Counted from the first letter of the stretch, positions 1-10,012 are shown. The stretch: 64,000 nt of DNA from Saprospiraceae bacterium (GCA_024103005.1 JAGFJA010000010.1:1-64000); one strand, 5' to 3'. Notes: generated by a model not told the origin, from the letters alone. Translations and numbers: made by a program.

Positions 1-125
1 CATTACTGTATAAATTTTTAAAGTTAATAAAAAAGTTATTTCCGTAAATATTTTTGAACTTTTTGGGGAAGTTCAAAAAATTTCCAGAATAACTTTTCAA
101 CTTACACAGTTTATGAAATACTACT
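1..125 (-). mobile_element. IS256-family element, 5' end (inverted copy)
   Basis: These 125 bases are the exact reverse complement of 62962-63086, the left end and leader of the IS256-family element at the right of the window. Positions 1-3 read CAT, the complement of the transposase start codon, so the rest of this copy lies outside the window to the left. Identity stops at 125/126, where the chromosomal sequences diverge, so the end of the element is at or just before 125. A long imperfect hairpin lies at 31-97. The target-site duplication cannot be checked because the far end is not visible. Confidence 0.85.
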
Positions 126-151
126 AAGATCATATAAAAATCAGGAATAAT

Positions 152-2515
152 TTATGGTTTATTAATAGTCTCTTCAAATAGTTTTAGTATTCTCTTGTAT
201 TCATCCGTCCATGCTTCGGGAGATTTGAAGCCGTGAGATTCGAGCGGATATGCTGCCAGCTCCCAATTATTTTTTCCCTTGTCAATCAAAACTTGCTGCA
301 ACCTGACCACATCCTGAAAATGAACATTATCATCCAACATTCCATGGCATATCAACAATCGACTTTTAAGTCCATCAGCGAAATTTATCGGACTGCTCCT
401 TGCATAAGCAATACTATCTGTAGTAGGTGTATTTAATATATTAGAGGTATAACCATGATTGTAATGTGCCCAATCTGTCACAGGTCTCAAAGCCGCACCT
501 GCCCTAAAGGTGCCTGGCTGAGTAAACAAGGCCATTAAAGTAATAAAACCACCATAAGATCCACCGTAAATGCCTATATTATCTTTATTAACCCCCAAGT
601 GCTTTATCAGATATTCTGCTCCATCCACCTGATCATCCAGATCCTTACTTCCCATATGTCTGTAAATTGCCGTGCGCCAATCTCTTCCGTATCCGACACT
701 TGCTCTGTAATCGATATCGAGAACAGTATAACCTCTGTCCGCTAGCAGATTATGGAACATATACTCCCTGTAATAATAACTCCACCAATTGTGTGCATTT
801 TGAAGATATCCGGCACCATGAACAAAAATAACAGCCGGATTATTACGATTAGCTTTTGCCGGTCTGTATAACCTTGCATAGACATCCGCGCCATCTCTGG
901 CTTTAAAAGTAACAATCTCCTGTTCCCGCCAATGATATTTTTTAAATTCTTCACTTCTTCCCTTAAAGGTTATCTGCTTTATTTTTCCTCCTACCCTATT
1001 CTCTGAGATGAATAACTCATTTGGTTTATTGCTATAGCTGGCAAGGAAAGAAACATACTTTTCATCCGGTGATACTGAAACATTTTCCAATCCTCCATTT
1101 AAATCAATAATAATCTCCTGTTTACAATCTCTTAAGTTTAGCCTAACAAAAGTCTTACTCCCGGGATGAGACTGATTAGTGATAAGATACAGATATGTTT
1201 TATCATTTGAGAGAAAGATACTCTGAACTTCGTATTTGCCCTGCGTCAATGCTTTAGTCTGTCCGGTGTTTATATCATATTTATAAACGTGGGAATATCC
1301 GGTTTTCTCGGAGCAAAATAAGATTTCGTGATTGTTGACCCACCGGCAAAATCCCTGCCAATAATTCCCTCCAATTTCAGGTCCGCCTATCCAGGCTTCA
1401 TCATGTTGATGATCTATGATTTTATACGAATTATTATCCGGATTGTATAAAATAAGCCATCTGTCTTTGTTGTCGAAGGAATAAATCTGTACAACTGCAA
1501 GATGACCGTCAACTTGCCACAAAGGACTGAAAATATTCACCTTTTTATTGGTATGTAATTTAACTAACCGTTCGTATTCTTTCGGATAATCCTTATAAAA
1601 AAGTGGAATAGACTTTATTCCGGGAAGAGAATCTATATCCAGGGTAAATAAAGTATCTTTTTGAAAATTGTAAAACTTTAATTGATAGTCTGAAAATGTC
1701 TGTCCTACCTTAGAACGAGTATTTATTACCTTTGTATAGCCACTCCAGGTAACATAATCAGGCATGATTGTCCCTTGCTTATCCGGAGTTTTTGATACTG
1801 TCCTAAAACTCAATATTTTTAAATCCCGGCTTATATCAGTCTGCAAAAGATCTTCATTTCCGATATTGTAAATATAATAGGGCTTTTTGGGGCTTACCTT
1901 TTCTTTATTTTCTTTATTCTCTTTATTCTCCTTAAAGGCAAGAAACAGTCTGGTTTGTTCGTCTTCCAGCCACTTAGCTTTATCATCCAAAGGTTTATCT
2001 GTCTTATTAGATACTTCTTTACCAATGGATAGAATTTGTACGATCTGTCCGCTACTCAGATCGTAGTTAAAAATTTCATCTCCAATTTTATAGATTATTC
2101 TCTTTCGGGAAACATCAAATTCACGAGCAAATTCATAGGCGGAAGTGTTCATCAAGTATCTTGTTTTTCCCTTACTGTCACAATAATAGATATCCGAATC
2201 ATGATTATAAACATATTCTGCCGAACCGGGACACGGGATAATTTCATCCATGAAGATTATGTCTTCAGGATTAATATGCGATTTGCTATATGTATTCAAA
2301 TTCTTAGTTTGGAGGACAAATAAGGAATCATTCTTATTACCAGCTTCATTGAATTGAAAATATAAATTCCCGTCTAAACCCCAGCGAGGATTTACCGGAG
2401 AGGATCCGATCCATTTAGGATCCCTCATAATATATTCTATAGTTAAATCAGGAACCTGGGCATTTGACAAAAATGGAAAACTCAATAGAAGATAGAAAAA
2501 TAGGTATTGCCGCAT
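152..2515 (-). CDS. S9 family peptidase (dipeptidyl peptidase IV-like)
   Basis: This is a secreted or periplasmic serine peptidase of the prolyl oligopeptidase family, which usually removes dipeptides from the N-termini of proline-containing peptides. The protein has 787 residues: a signal peptide ending near SNAQ, a long beta-propeller region, and a C-terminal alpha/beta-hydrolase domain. The triad is visible: GGSYGG (Ser about 653), GMLDDNVHF (Asp about 728) and ESHGF (His about 761). I chose the ATG at 2515; the longer frame would start with TTG three codons upstream, and the ATG places a clean signal peptide at the N-terminus. A short KEN-KEN-KEN repeat sits in the propeller (DNA about 1900-1940). 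No operon partner is evident. Confidence 0.93.
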   Translation of the reverse strand: MRQYLFFYLLLSFPFLSNAQVPDLTIEYIMRDPKWIGSSPVNPRWGLDGNLYFQFNEAGNKNDSLFVLQTKNLNTYSKSHINPEDIIFMDEIIPCPGSAEYVYNHDSDIYYCDSKGKTRYLMNTSAYEFAREFDVSRKRIIYKIGDEIFNYDLSSGQIVQILSIGKEVSNKTDKPLDDKAKWLEDEQTRLFLAFKENKENKENKEKVSPKKPYYIYNIGNEDLLQTDISRDLKILSFRTVSKTPDKQGTIMPDYVTWSGYTKVINTRSKVGQTFSDYQLKFYNFQKDTLFTLDIDSLPGIKSIPLFYKDYPKEYERLVKLHTNKKVNIFSPLWQVDGHLAVVQIYSFDNKDRWLILYNPDNNSYKIIDHQHDEAWIGGPEIGGNYWQGFCRWVNNHEILFCSEKTGYSHVYKYDINTGQTKALTQGKYEVQSIFLSNDKTYLYLITNQSHPGSKTFVRLNLRDCKQEIIIDLNGGLENVSVSPDEKYVSFLASYSNKPNELFISENRVGGKIKQITFKGRSEEFKKYHWREQEIVTFKARDGADVYARLYRPAKANRNNPAVIFVHGAGYLQNAHNWWSYYYREYMFHNLLADRGYTVLDIDYRASVGYGRDWRTAIYRHMGSKDLDDQVDGAEYLIKHLGVNKDNIGIYGGSYGGFITLMALFTQPGTFRAGAALRPVTDWAHYNHGYTSNILNTPTTDSIAYARSSPINFADGLKSRLLICHGMLDDNVHFQDVVRLQQVLIDKGKNNWELAAYPLESHGFKSPEAWTDEYKRILKLFEETINKP

Positions 2516-2589
2516 AAAAGTCAATAGATAAGTTCAGTAAAATTAAACTTTTAACTTTACAATCCGATATTCAACACGGAATTTATTAC

Positions 2590-5160
2590 TTAAAAGGCAC
2601 TTTCATTGAGGCTGGCAAAGAAATTATTCACTTCAGCTTCACTGTGGAATAAAACTTCACGAGGTTTACTTCCTTCATTTGGTCCGACAATACCCAATTC
2701 TTCCAATTGATCCATAATCCTTCCTGCACGGTTATATCCCAGTTTTAGTCGTCTTTGAATCATAGATGTAGAGCCATGTTGATTGGCAACTACCAGCAGT
2801 GCAGCCTCCTGAGCCAAATCATCAATATCAGCAAGTTTCAACTGACCCTTGTCACCACCGTCTGCCGAATCATCCGGCACATCAGGCAACATATAGGGAG
2901 TAGGGAAACCTTGTTGGTCAGCAACAAATTGCACAACCCGATCAACCTCATGAGTATCCACAAAGGCAGATTGAATCCTTACGATTTTACCGTCGGCTGA
3001 AAGCAGCATATCTCCCCTGCCTATCAATTGGTCTGCGCCGCCGGCGTCCAGAATAATTCCGGAATCTATCTTAGATGATACTTTGAAGGCAATTCTCGCC
3101 GGGAAGTTGGCTTTTATAATACCGGTGATAATTTTTACGGAAGGCCGCTGTGTTGCGATAACAAGATGTATTCCAACTGCTCGCGCCAACTGTGCAATAC
3201 GGGCTATAGGCGTTTCGATTTCCTTACCTGCCGTCATAATCAAGTCAGCAAACTCATCGATGACCAGAACAATAAATGGAAGGAATCTGTGGCCTTTATT
3301 AGGATTTAATCTACGTTCCGTAAATTTTTGATTGTATTCACGGATATTTCTCACTCCGGCTTTTTTAAGGAGGTCATATCTGGAATCCATCTCTATTACA
3401 AGGGAATTAAGCGTCCTAATAACTTTCTTGGTATCTGTTATAATTGGTTCATCCTGATCAGGCAGCATGCACATAAAGTGGTTTTCAAGTCTGCTGTAAA
3501 TAGATAATTCCACCTTTTTAGGATCGATTAAAACCAATTTGACATATGCAGGATGGTTGTGCTGAATAATAGATAAAAGTAGTGCATTGATACCCACGGA
3601 TTTTCCTTGCCCTGTAGCTCCGGCGATAAGGAGGTGAGGCATTTTTGCCAGGTCAGCCACAAATACCTCATTACTTATGGTCTTTCCAAAGGCAATCGGC
3701 AGGTCCATCTGAGCTGTCTGGAATCGCTCAGAACTCAGTACTTCTTTTAGCCCGACGATTTGTTTGTTTTGATTAGGAACCTCAATACCAATTGTTCCCC
3801 TACCCGGTATTGGTGCGATAATTCTAATTCCCAATGCTGCCAAAGAAAGGGCTATATCATCTTCAAGGTTTTTAATTTTAGATATCCTGACTCCGGGGGC
3901 CGGTACAATCTCATAAAGAGTAACTGTCGGGCCGATGGTTGCCCTGATTTTTACGATTTCTATTTTGTAATTGAGTAAGGTATTGACGATCTGGTCCTTA
4001 TTGGCGTTTAGCACAGAATGATCTATCTGCACCTGCTTGTCGTCATAAGTATCCAGCAAGTCTAAGCCGGGTTTTTGATACTTTGAAAGCTCCAGAACCG
4101 GATTATAGGGCTCGTCTTCATTATCCAGTTCTGCATTGATTTTGAGCAGCTCTTCTTCATCCTGAGATAAAGGATTTATCGGAGGGTCAACCTCTTGCGC
4201 TGGTTTTACAGTGTCAATATCATCAGTTCCGCTAACAGGCTGATCTTCTATTTCGAATCCGATATCATTGTTATGCTTATCATGGTTTTCTTTATTATCT
4301 GATTGATTCAATTCGAATGGATACGACTGGGTAGAAACATGATTAGAATCTTCCGGCATTGAAAGCTCTATTTCACTATCGAGATGGTTAATTACAGGTT
4401 CTATCCCATTATCACTTTTAACCTCTCCTGAATCATTTTCTTTTTTTATCAATTCAGCCTCAATCTCGTCATTATAATCTTTTCCGTCAAACCTTTTCTT
4501 AAACCCTTCTGCCAATGAAGAAAAATTAAGGAAAGAAAAGAAGTTCTTATTCCATTCAGGAAAAAACCTCTTGAATGTCCACATTTCAGGTCTTGCATTC
4601 CTAAACCAGACAGCAATGGACAAAATTATAAAGCCAAACAATAGCCATGTTCCCGTCCTCCCAAGATAAGCATATCCCCAGGCAACTATCTTCTTTCCGT
4701 AAGCCCCGCTGTATGCAAAAGAAGCGTTGGGTAGGATAAGTTCGAAAAATGTACATCCAAGAATCATGATAAAGAAGACATTCCTAAACATTGGAAAGAT
4801 TCTGGCGCTGCCCTTGCCATTTATTAGCCGATACCCTATTCTAATAAGCAGAAATATTAAAGCAAAAGAACTGATTCCGAAGGTCCAGTAAATAATTGAT
4901 TTTGAAACCAACGCACCAAATTTACCAAACCAATTCTCCGCCTGTATATCTGCATCAAACAGATTATCCCATTTAAATGGTCTTAAAAAGCTATCGTCGG
5001 CTTCCCAGGTAAATATGTAAGAAGAAAATGAAATAAACAGAAACAAAGCAAGAAGGTAACAGAACAAGCCTGTAATCTTGGGTACACGATCATCAGTCAA
5101 TAACTTCTTGACTTTTTGGGTAAAAGAAAGTGGTGTTTCTTTAGGCTTTCTTGTTGCCAT
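2590..5160 (-). CDS. ftsK: DNA translocase FtsK/SpoIIIE
   Basis: This is a membrane-anchored hexameric DNA pump that clears and resolves chromosomes at the division septum. The 856 residues show about four membrane segments (residues 30-50, 88-110, 124-145, 170-187), an acidic low-complexity linker (about 225-350), and the RecA-like motor with Walker A GATGQGKS (514-521) and Walker B LVIDEFADL (632-640). The C-terminal winged-helix gamma domain (about 790-850) contains RRLKLGYNRAGRIMDQLE, which normally reads KOPS-like polarity sequences. The length is typical for Bacteroidota. The start is the only plausible ATG before the basic N-terminus. Confidence 0.96.
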   Translation of the reverse strand: MATRKPKETPLSFTQKVKKLLTDDRVPKITGLFCYLLALFLFISFSSYIFTWEADDSFLRPFKWDNLFDADIQAENWFGKFGALVSKSIIYWTFGISSFALIFLLIRIGYRLINGKGSARIFPMFRNVFFIMILGCTFFELILPNASFAYSGAYGKKIVAWGYAYLGRTGTWLLFGFIILSIAVWFRNARPEMWTFKRFFPEWNKNFFSFLNFSSLAEGFKKRFDGKDYNDEIEAELIKKENDSGEVKSDNGIEPVINHLDSEIELSMPEDSNHVSTQSYPFELNQSDNKENHDKHNNDIGFEIEDQPVSGTDDIDTVKPAQEVDPPINPLSQDEEELLKINAELDNEDEPYNPVLELSKYQKPGLDLLDTYDDKQVQIDHSVLNANKDQIVNTLLNYKIEIVKIRATIGPTVTLYEIVPAPGVRISKIKNLEDDIALSLAALGIRIIAPIPGRGTIGIEVPNQNKQIVGLKEVLSSERFQTAQMDLPIAFGKTISNEVFVADLAKMPHLLIAGATGQGKSVGINALLLSIIQHNHPAYVKLVLIDPKKVELSIYSRLENHFMCMLPDQDEPIITDTKKVIRTLNSLVIEMDSRYDLLKKAGVRNIREYNQKFTERRLNPNKGHRFLPFIVLVIDEFADLIMTAGKEIETPIARIAQLARAVGIHLVIATQRPSVKIITGIIKANFPARIAFKVSSKIDSGIILDAGGADQLIGRGDMLLSADGKIVRIQSAFVDTHEVDRVVQFVADQQGFPTPYMLPDVPDDSADGGDKGQLKLADIDDLAQEAALLVVANQHGSTSMIQRRLKLGYNRAGRIMDQLEELGIVGPNEGSKPREVLFHSEAEVNNFFASLNESAF

Positions 5161-5233
5161 AAGACCTAATAATATTACGTAGTTATCTTATCAAATACTC
5201 GGCAATCGATTATATATGCTTAGAGTTCAATCA

Positions 5234-5241
5234 CAAAGATA
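5234..5241 (-). promoter_or_regulatory. Candidate -7 box for ftsK
   Basis: The minus strand reads TATCTTTG, a full match to the Bacteroidota -7 element TAnnTTTG, 74 bases upstream of the ftsK start. I see no clear TTG at the -33 distance, so this is suggestive only. Confidence 0.4.
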
Positions 5242-5311
5242 ATATTAATATTTAATATATGGGCATAATATTCTGTTTTATCCCGAATCTATAAAAATTT
5301 CTCTTATATAT

Positions 5312-6898
5312 TTAATTAATTTGTTCTGTTGTAATGTGGAAGTCAATTTCCGGATGATTCTCCCTGACCGTCTTCAAAGCCCAGGCGCTTTCAGCAAGGT
5401 AAACCAGGTTGCCATCCTGATCTCTGGCAATATCTTTTTTGCGCCTCTTGACAAAATCATCCATGTCGCCCTGCTTTACGGAAGTAACCCAGCATGCTTT
5501 ATACAGGTTAACAGGCTCATAAGTACATTTGGCGCCATATTCGTGTTCAAGCCTGAACTGGATGACGTCAAACTGAAGAGCACCTACCGTACCTACAATT
5601 TTTCTGCCATTATCCTCCTTGGTAAACATCTGAGCAACTCCTTCATCCATTAATTGTTCAAGACCTTTGGACAGTTGTTTAGCCTTCATCGGATCGGCAT
5701 TATTAACATATCTAAACTGCTCCGGTGAAAAGCTGGGCAATCCTTTAAAATGCAGGATTTCCCCTTCGGTCAGAGCGTCTCCAATCTTAAAATTACCTGA
5801 ATCATATAGTCCTACAACATCTCCGGGGTATGCCTCTTCCACAATCTCTTTCTTTGAAGCCATAAATGTCGTTGGATTGCTAAATTTTAATTGCTTTCCT
5901 TTGCGCACATGAAAATAATTGGTATTCCTACGGAACTCACCTGAGCATATTCGCAGAAAAGCTATTCTGTCTCTATGTTTGGGATCCATATTGGCATGGA
6001 TTTTAAACACAAAACCGGAAAATGCCGGCTCTTCAGGCTTTACCATCCTTTCTTCAGTTTCACGAGCTTGAGGTGGCGGAGCTATTTGAATAAAGCAGTC
6101 TAAAAGCTCCTTTACCCCGAAATTATTCACAGCACTTCCGAAGAATACTGGTGATTGTCTTCCATTTATGTACATTTCCTTATCAAAATGAGGATAAACA
6201 CCCTGAACTGTTTCCATTTCTCCTCTAAATTCTTCAGCTGCCCTTTTCCCTATCAAATCATCGAGTTCGGGACTCTGAATATCTTTTATGTGGACAGTTT
6301 CATCGTCCCTTTGTTTTCCGTGAGCTTTAAACAAGGATAGATTTTCTTCAAAAATGTTGTAAACTCCCTGGAAATGCTGTCCCATACCTATCGGCCAGGA
6401 AAGTGGACAGGCATTTAATCCGAGTTTTTGCTCAATTTCGTCCAAAAGATCAAATGCATCCAGACCTTCTCTGTCGAGCTTATTTACAAATACAATAATG
6501 GGGGTGTTTCGCATTCTGCTGACTTCTACCAGCCTTTCTGTCTGAGGTTCGACACCCTTTGCAACATCGATTACCACTATAACACTGTCCACCGCTGTCA
6601 GGGTGCGATAAGTATCTTCTGCAAAATCTTTGTGACCCGGCGTATCCAGTATATTTATCTGAAGATCCTTATATTCAAAGCCCATTACCGAGGTAGCCAC
6701 TGAAATGCCTCTTTGTTTTTCGATTTCCATAAAATCTGATGTGGCAGTTTTCTTGATTTTGTTGGACTTCACAGCACCGGCAACCTGGATCGCACCACCA
6801 AAAAGCAATAATTTTTCCGTCAAAGTCGTCTTTCCGGCATCCGGATGGCTGATGATTCCGAAGGTTCTTCTCTTTGCTATTTCCTTTAATCTATCCAT
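5312..6898 (-). CDS. prfC: Peptide chain release factor 3 (GTPase)
   Basis: This GTPase recycles RF1 and RF2 from the ribosome after termination. All GTPase motifs are present in the 528 residues: G1 HPDAGKT (18-24), G3 DTPGH (85-89) and G4 NKLD (139-142). The stretch [10 protein letters not shown] and the overall length are typical of RF3 and distinguish it from EF-G, which is longer. The start ATG is followed by [20 protein letters not shown], the usual RF3 N-terminus. It is monocistronic with its own strong promoter just upstream. Confidence 0.97.
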   Translation of the reverse strand: MDRLKEIAKRRTFGIISHPDAGKTTLTEKLLLFGGAIQVAGAVKSNKIKKTATSDFMEIEKQRGISVATSVMGFEYKDLQINILDTPGHKDFAEDTYRTLTAVDSVIVVIDVAKGVEPQTERLVEVSRMRNTPIIVFVNKLDREGLDAFDLLDEIEQKLGLNACPLSWPIGMGQHFQGVYNIFEENLSLFKAHGKQRDDETVHIKDIQSPELDDLIGKRAAEEFRGEMETVQGVYPHFDKEMYINGRQSPVFFGSAVNNFGVKELLDCFIQIAPPPQARETEERMVKPEEPAFSGFVFKIHANMDPKHRDRIAFLRICSGEFRRNTNYFHVRKGKQLKFSNPTTFMASKKEIVEEAYPGDVVGLYDSGNFKIGDALTEGEILHFKGLPSFSPEQFRYVNNADPMKAKQLSKGLEQLMDEGVAQMFTKEDNGRKIVGTVGALQFDVIQFRLEHEYGAKCTYEPVNLYKACWVTSVKQGDMDDFVKRRKKDIARDQDGNLVYLAESAWALKTVRENHPEIDFHITTEQIN

Positions 6899-6919
6899 CT
6901 ATGTATTTTAATATGCCCG

Positions 6920-6950
6920 CAAAAGTAAACAAATACATATAATCATTCAA
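6920..6950 (-). promoter_or_regulatory. Promoter of prfC (Bacteroidota -33/-7)
   Basis: On the minus strand TTG (6948-6950) is followed by exactly 20 bases and then TACTTTTG (6920-6927). This fits the Bacteroidota consensus TTTG-N19/21-TAnnTTTG, and it ends about 20 bases before the prfC start codon, implying a very short leader. Confidence 0.65.
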
Positions 6951-7181
6951 TTACTATTCAAATTGAAAAGGCTTTGTTCATCAGTGAAATCCGGCATTAG
7001 AAAATCTAAATTAATTCTATCCATTTCCTGTTTGCCAATTTTAGTGTAATCAGAAAGAAAAGGCCTTACCCATCTATATTCATTGGGTATTCAATTTATT
7101 ACCATAAACGCACACTGTAATTTCAAATCGCAATAATTTATTGCTAAAAATAATCCGCAATCATCATTTTTAATAAAATTC

Positions 7182-7892
7182 TTACTGAATCAAATTTAAT
7201 CCCCGAAACACGGATACAGCGTACAACCCTGCCGTCTCGGTACGGAGTCTTGAACTGCCCAGACTGATTGGCAAAAAGCCACTTTTTAGCGCAATGGTAA
7301 CTTCATCTGGTGTAAAATCGCCTTCCGGTCCGATTAAAATCAAAGTGTCTTTTAGTTTAATTATTTCTCGACATAATGGTTGTTTATCTCCATCACCACA
7401 ATGAGCTATGAAACCATTTAGTTCATTTGCATTAAAATCCTGTATCAAACCGGTGAATGATTTTTGTATAATTAATGGTTTGTAAACATTATTTGACTGC
7501 TTCATAGCTGATTGAACTATTCGGTTTATTCTGTCCAGCCTGATATTTACTTTTTGGCTTCTTTCGCATTGAATAAAGTAAATACAGTCAATACCAATTT
7601 CTACTATTTTTTCTACAAGCCATTCAATTCTATCTAGATTTTTGGTGGGAGAAACGGCCAGCGAAAGAGAATTCTTCCAATTTTTTTCCATCAATTCTTC
7701 TGACATCACAACGGCATCGACCTGATTCCTCGTTATTTTGGTAATAACACAATGAAAGACCTTTCCGCTTCCGTCTATCAAATTGACTTCATCACCTATT
7801 TTTTTTCGGAGACTTTTGGAAATATGCCCCACATCTTCCCCCTGGACGATTAAAACAGAATCATTAATTTTATTTCCCCAGAATAACTGCAT
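7182..7892 (-). CDS. rsmE: 16S rRNA (uracil-1498-N3)-methyltransferase
   Basis: This SPOUT-class methyltransferase uses SAM to methylate U1498 of 16S rRNA at the N3 position in assembled 30S subunits. The 236-residue protein has an N-terminal PUA-like domain and a C-terminal trefoil-knot domain with the signature IGPEGDFTPDE followed by LGSSRLRTETA, the SAM-binding knot loops. I chose the ATG at 7892; the codon before it is GTG, which would add one residue. It is divergent from rseP, with a 126-base shared intergenic region. Confidence 0.94.
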   Translation of the reverse strand: MQLFWGNKINDSVLIVQGEDVGHISKSLRKKIGDEVNLIDGSGKVFHCVITKITRNQVDAVVMSEELMEKNWKNSLSLAVSPTKNLDRIEWLVEKIVEIGIDCIYFIQCERSQKVNIRLDRINRIVQSAMKQSNNVYKPLIIQKSFTGLIQDFNANELNGFIAHCGDGDKQPLCREIIKLKDTLILIGPEGDFTPDEVTIALKSGFLPISLGSSRLRTETAGLYAVSVFRGLNLIQ

Positions 7893-7924
7893 CACAAATA
7901 GATATAATCTGAAAGCAATAATAG

Positions 7925-7932
7925 CAAAACTA
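7925..7932 (-). promoter_or_regulatory. Candidate -7 box for rsmE
   Basis: The minus strand reads TAGTTTTG, a match to TAnnTTTG, 32 bases before the rsmE ATG. No convincing -33 TTG is seen. It sits close to the divergent rseP -7 box at 7944-7951. Confidence 0.45.
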
Positions 7933-7943
7933 ATAGAATCTTT

Positions 7944-7951
7944 TACCTTTG
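7944..7951 (+). promoter_or_regulatory. Candidate -7 box for rseP-hscB
   Basis: The plus strand reads TACCTTTG followed by CGC, a full match to the Bacteroidota -7 element, 67 bases before the rseP start. The -33 element is not obvious. Confidence 0.5.
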
Positions 7952-8018
7952 CGCACTAATTGATACAACCAAAAAGGTGAATTTGTGTTTGTAGTAGGTA
8001 AAATTAAAATTTAATTGA

Positions 8019-9356
8019 ATGGATGTTGTAATTATGATTGCCCAGCTGATATTGAGTTTATCGATATTAGTTATATTGCATGAATTAGGTCACTTTATCC
8101 CCGCCAAGTTATTCAAAACCAGGGTAGAGAAATTTTATTTGTTTTTTGATCCTTGGTTTTCTTTATTCAAGACAAAAAGAGGAGATACTGAATATGGTAT
8201 CGGATGGCTCCCATTGGGCGGGTATGTAAAAATATCCGGAATGGTGGACGAGAGCATGGATAAAGAGTTCACAAAACGTCCTCCTCAACCATGGGAATTT
8301 CGTTCAAAAAAGGCATGGCAAAGATTAATTATTATGATCGGCGGCGTGACCGTCAATTTTATACTTGGATTTTTAATTTTTGGCTTTTTACTTTATTTCT
8401 ACGGAGAGAAAAAATTATCAATATCTGAGATGAAATATGGAATTGCCACTACCCAATTGGCAAAAGATATGGGCCTGCAAGATGGCGACCATATTTTAAA
8501 GATTGGTGACAATACAGTAAAATATTTCAATGGTGCTGAGGTGGCTAAAGATGTTCTACTAAACAATGTTCGTACCATTGAGGTTGATAGAAACGGAATT
8601 GCAACTAAGATAAATATACCTGAAAGTGCAGTAGCAAAACTGAGTGCCAATCAAAAAGAAGCTGTCGGGATGTTAGCTCCAAGGTTTCCTACAGTCGTTT
8701 ACAAAATAGATCAGGCCTCTTCCGGAGCAAAGGCCGGTCTGAAAGAAGGCGATCAAATCATTGGCATCGATGATCATTCAACTCCATATTTTAATGACTT
8801 GACAACTGAGTTGCAAAAATTAAAAGGTAAAAATGTAGATTTATCTGTAATCCGTAGCGGAGACACAATGACAGTATCCAAGGTGCCTATTTCTGAACAG
8901 GGATTAATCGGCTTCAATCCTGCACCATTGTCTGAATTTTTTAAGTTGGATACGCTTAAATATTCCTTTTTTCAGGCAATGCCTACCGGTTTCAAAAACG
9001 GGTATGATTTTATTGCAACCCAGGTTGCAGCCTTTGGTCAGATGTTTACAGGGAAAATTAAGCCTTCTGAGTCATTAGGCGGATTTGCAAGTATTACTAA
9101 ATTGTTCCCTACACAGTGGGATACAGAAAGATTCTGGAATATAACTGCCATCCTGTCATTGATCCTTGGCTTTATGAATTTGTTGCCGATACCTGCATTA
9201 GATGGCGGATATATCATGTTTCTTTTATGGGAAGTAATCACAGGTAAAAAAGTAAATGACAAAGTGATGGAAGTTGCCACCACCGTCGGAATGATTTTAC
9301 TTTTAGGTTTATTATTGTATGCCAATGGTTTGGATGTAGTAAGAGCGTTAAAATGA
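8019..9356 (+). CDS. rseP: RIP metalloprotease RseP (site-2 protease)
   Basis: This is an inner-membrane zinc protease that cuts transmembrane substrates such as anti-sigma factors within the bilayer. The zinc motif HELGH (21-25) lies in the first membrane helix, and the third ligand lies in NLLPIPALDGG near the C-terminus (Asp about 395). Two central PDZ-like regions are present (about 130-200 and 210-280, the latter with SSGAKAGLKEGDQIIGID). Length 445 residues is normal. Its stop overlaps the start of hscB by 4 bases, so the two genes are translationally coupled. Confidence 0.95.
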   Translation: MDVVIMIAQLILSLSILVILHELGHFIPAKLFKTRVEKFYLFFDPWFSLFKTKRGDTEYGIGWLPLGGYVKISGMVDESMDKEFTKRPPQPWEFRSKKAWQRLIIMIGGVTVNFILGFLIFGFLLYFYGEKKLSISEMKYGIATTQLAKDMGLQDGDHILKIGDNTVKYFNGAEVAKDVLLNNVRTIEVDRNGIATKINIPESAVAKLSANQKEAVGMLAPRFPTVVYKIDQASSGAKAGLKEGDQIIGIDDHSTPYFNDLTTELQKLKGKNVDLSVIRSGDTMTVSKVPISEQGLIGFNPAPLSEFFKLDTLKYSFFQAMPTGFKNGYDFIATQVAAFGQMFTGKIKPSESLGGFASITKLFPTQWDTERFWNITAILSLILGFMNLLPIPALDGGYIMFLLWEVITGKKVNDKVMEVATTVGMILLLGLLLYANGLDVVRALK

Positions 9357-9868
9357 TGAATTATTTTGAATGGTTTGGCATAGAACGAGGTTTTAATCTC
9401 GATCAGGGTAAGTTAAGAAAATTGTTCCTTGCAAAATCAATGGATTTGCATCCTGATAAATCAGTATTGAGTGAAGATGAAGCTATAAGACTTTCTGAGT
9501 TTAACAATATGGCTTATGCCACTCTCAAAGATGACACTAAAAGGTTGGAATACATACTTCATTTAGAGAAAATAGTCCTTCCGGATGAAAAATACCAGTT
9601 ACCTCCGGAATTCCTGATGGAAATGCTTGATTTAAATATGGGAATTGAGGCAGCAAAAGAAGAACAGGATGAAGACCAATTGGCAAAGTTCAAAAACGAG
9701 TTGGTCCAAAAAAAATCTTATGAAGCCAATGCTATAAAAGACGCTATAAATCAATACGATACGCATAAGATAGATCACAATGGATATGAAAAACTGAAAA
9801 ATTTTTATTTTATTAGCAAATATCTGTTGCGTATTGAAGAAAGTATTAATACTTTTGCATCCCATTGA
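9353..9868 (+). CDS. hscB: Fe-S assembly co-chaperone HscB (J-domain protein)
   Basis: This 171-residue J-protein delivers the scaffold protein IscU to the Hsp70 HscA during iron-sulfur cluster assembly. The J-domain carries the HPD motif (33-35) within LHPDKS, and the C-terminal half (about 90-165) is the helical HSCB_C-type domain with many charged residues. The start overlaps the rseP stop as ATGA; a second ATG follows immediately. There is no hscA, iscU or fdx beside it, so its isc partners must be elsewhere. A generic short DnaJ-like protein is the main alternative. Confidence 0.85.
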   Translation: MMNYFEWFGIERGFNLDQGKLRKLFLAKSMDLHPDKSVLSEDEAIRLSEFNNMAYATLKDDTKRLEYILHLEKIVLPDEKYQLPPEFLMEMLDLNMGIEAAKEEQDEDQLAKFKNELVQKKSYEANAIKDAINQYDTHKIDHNGYEKLKNFYFISKYLLRIEESINTFASH

Positions 9869-9894
9869 ATGGACGATTCAATTAAAATAAGTTT

Positions 9895-9978
9895 GCCGCT
9901 GTGGCGGAATTGGTAGACGCGCTGGATTCAAAATCCAGTGACAGCAATGTCGTGTGGGTTCGATTCCCACCGGCGGTA
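9895..9978 (+). tRNA. tRNA-Leu (anticodon CAA)
   Basis: The 84-base sequence folds as a class II tRNA. The acceptor stem is GCCGCTG with CGGCGGT, including a G-U pair at each of positions 1-72 and 6-67. The anticodon stem CTGGA/TCCAG encloses the loop TTCAAAA (anticodon CAA). A long variable arm, GACA-gcaa-TGTC, is typical of leucine tRNAs, and the T arm is GTGGG-TTCGATT-CCCAC with discriminator A. CCA is not encoded. It lies 26 bases after hscB on the same strand and is followed by a terminator. Confidence 0.96.
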
Positions 9979-9985
9979 CACAATT

Positions 9986-10012
9986 AAGGGAACTGTCAAG
10001 TTCCCTTTTTTT
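9986..10012 (+). terminator. Rho-independent terminator after tRNA-Leu
   Basis: A perfect 9-bp stem AAGGGAACT / AGTTCCCTT with a 4-base loop (GTCA) is followed by a run of T. It would end the tRNA-Leu transcript and any read-through from rseP-hscB. Confidence 0.85.
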
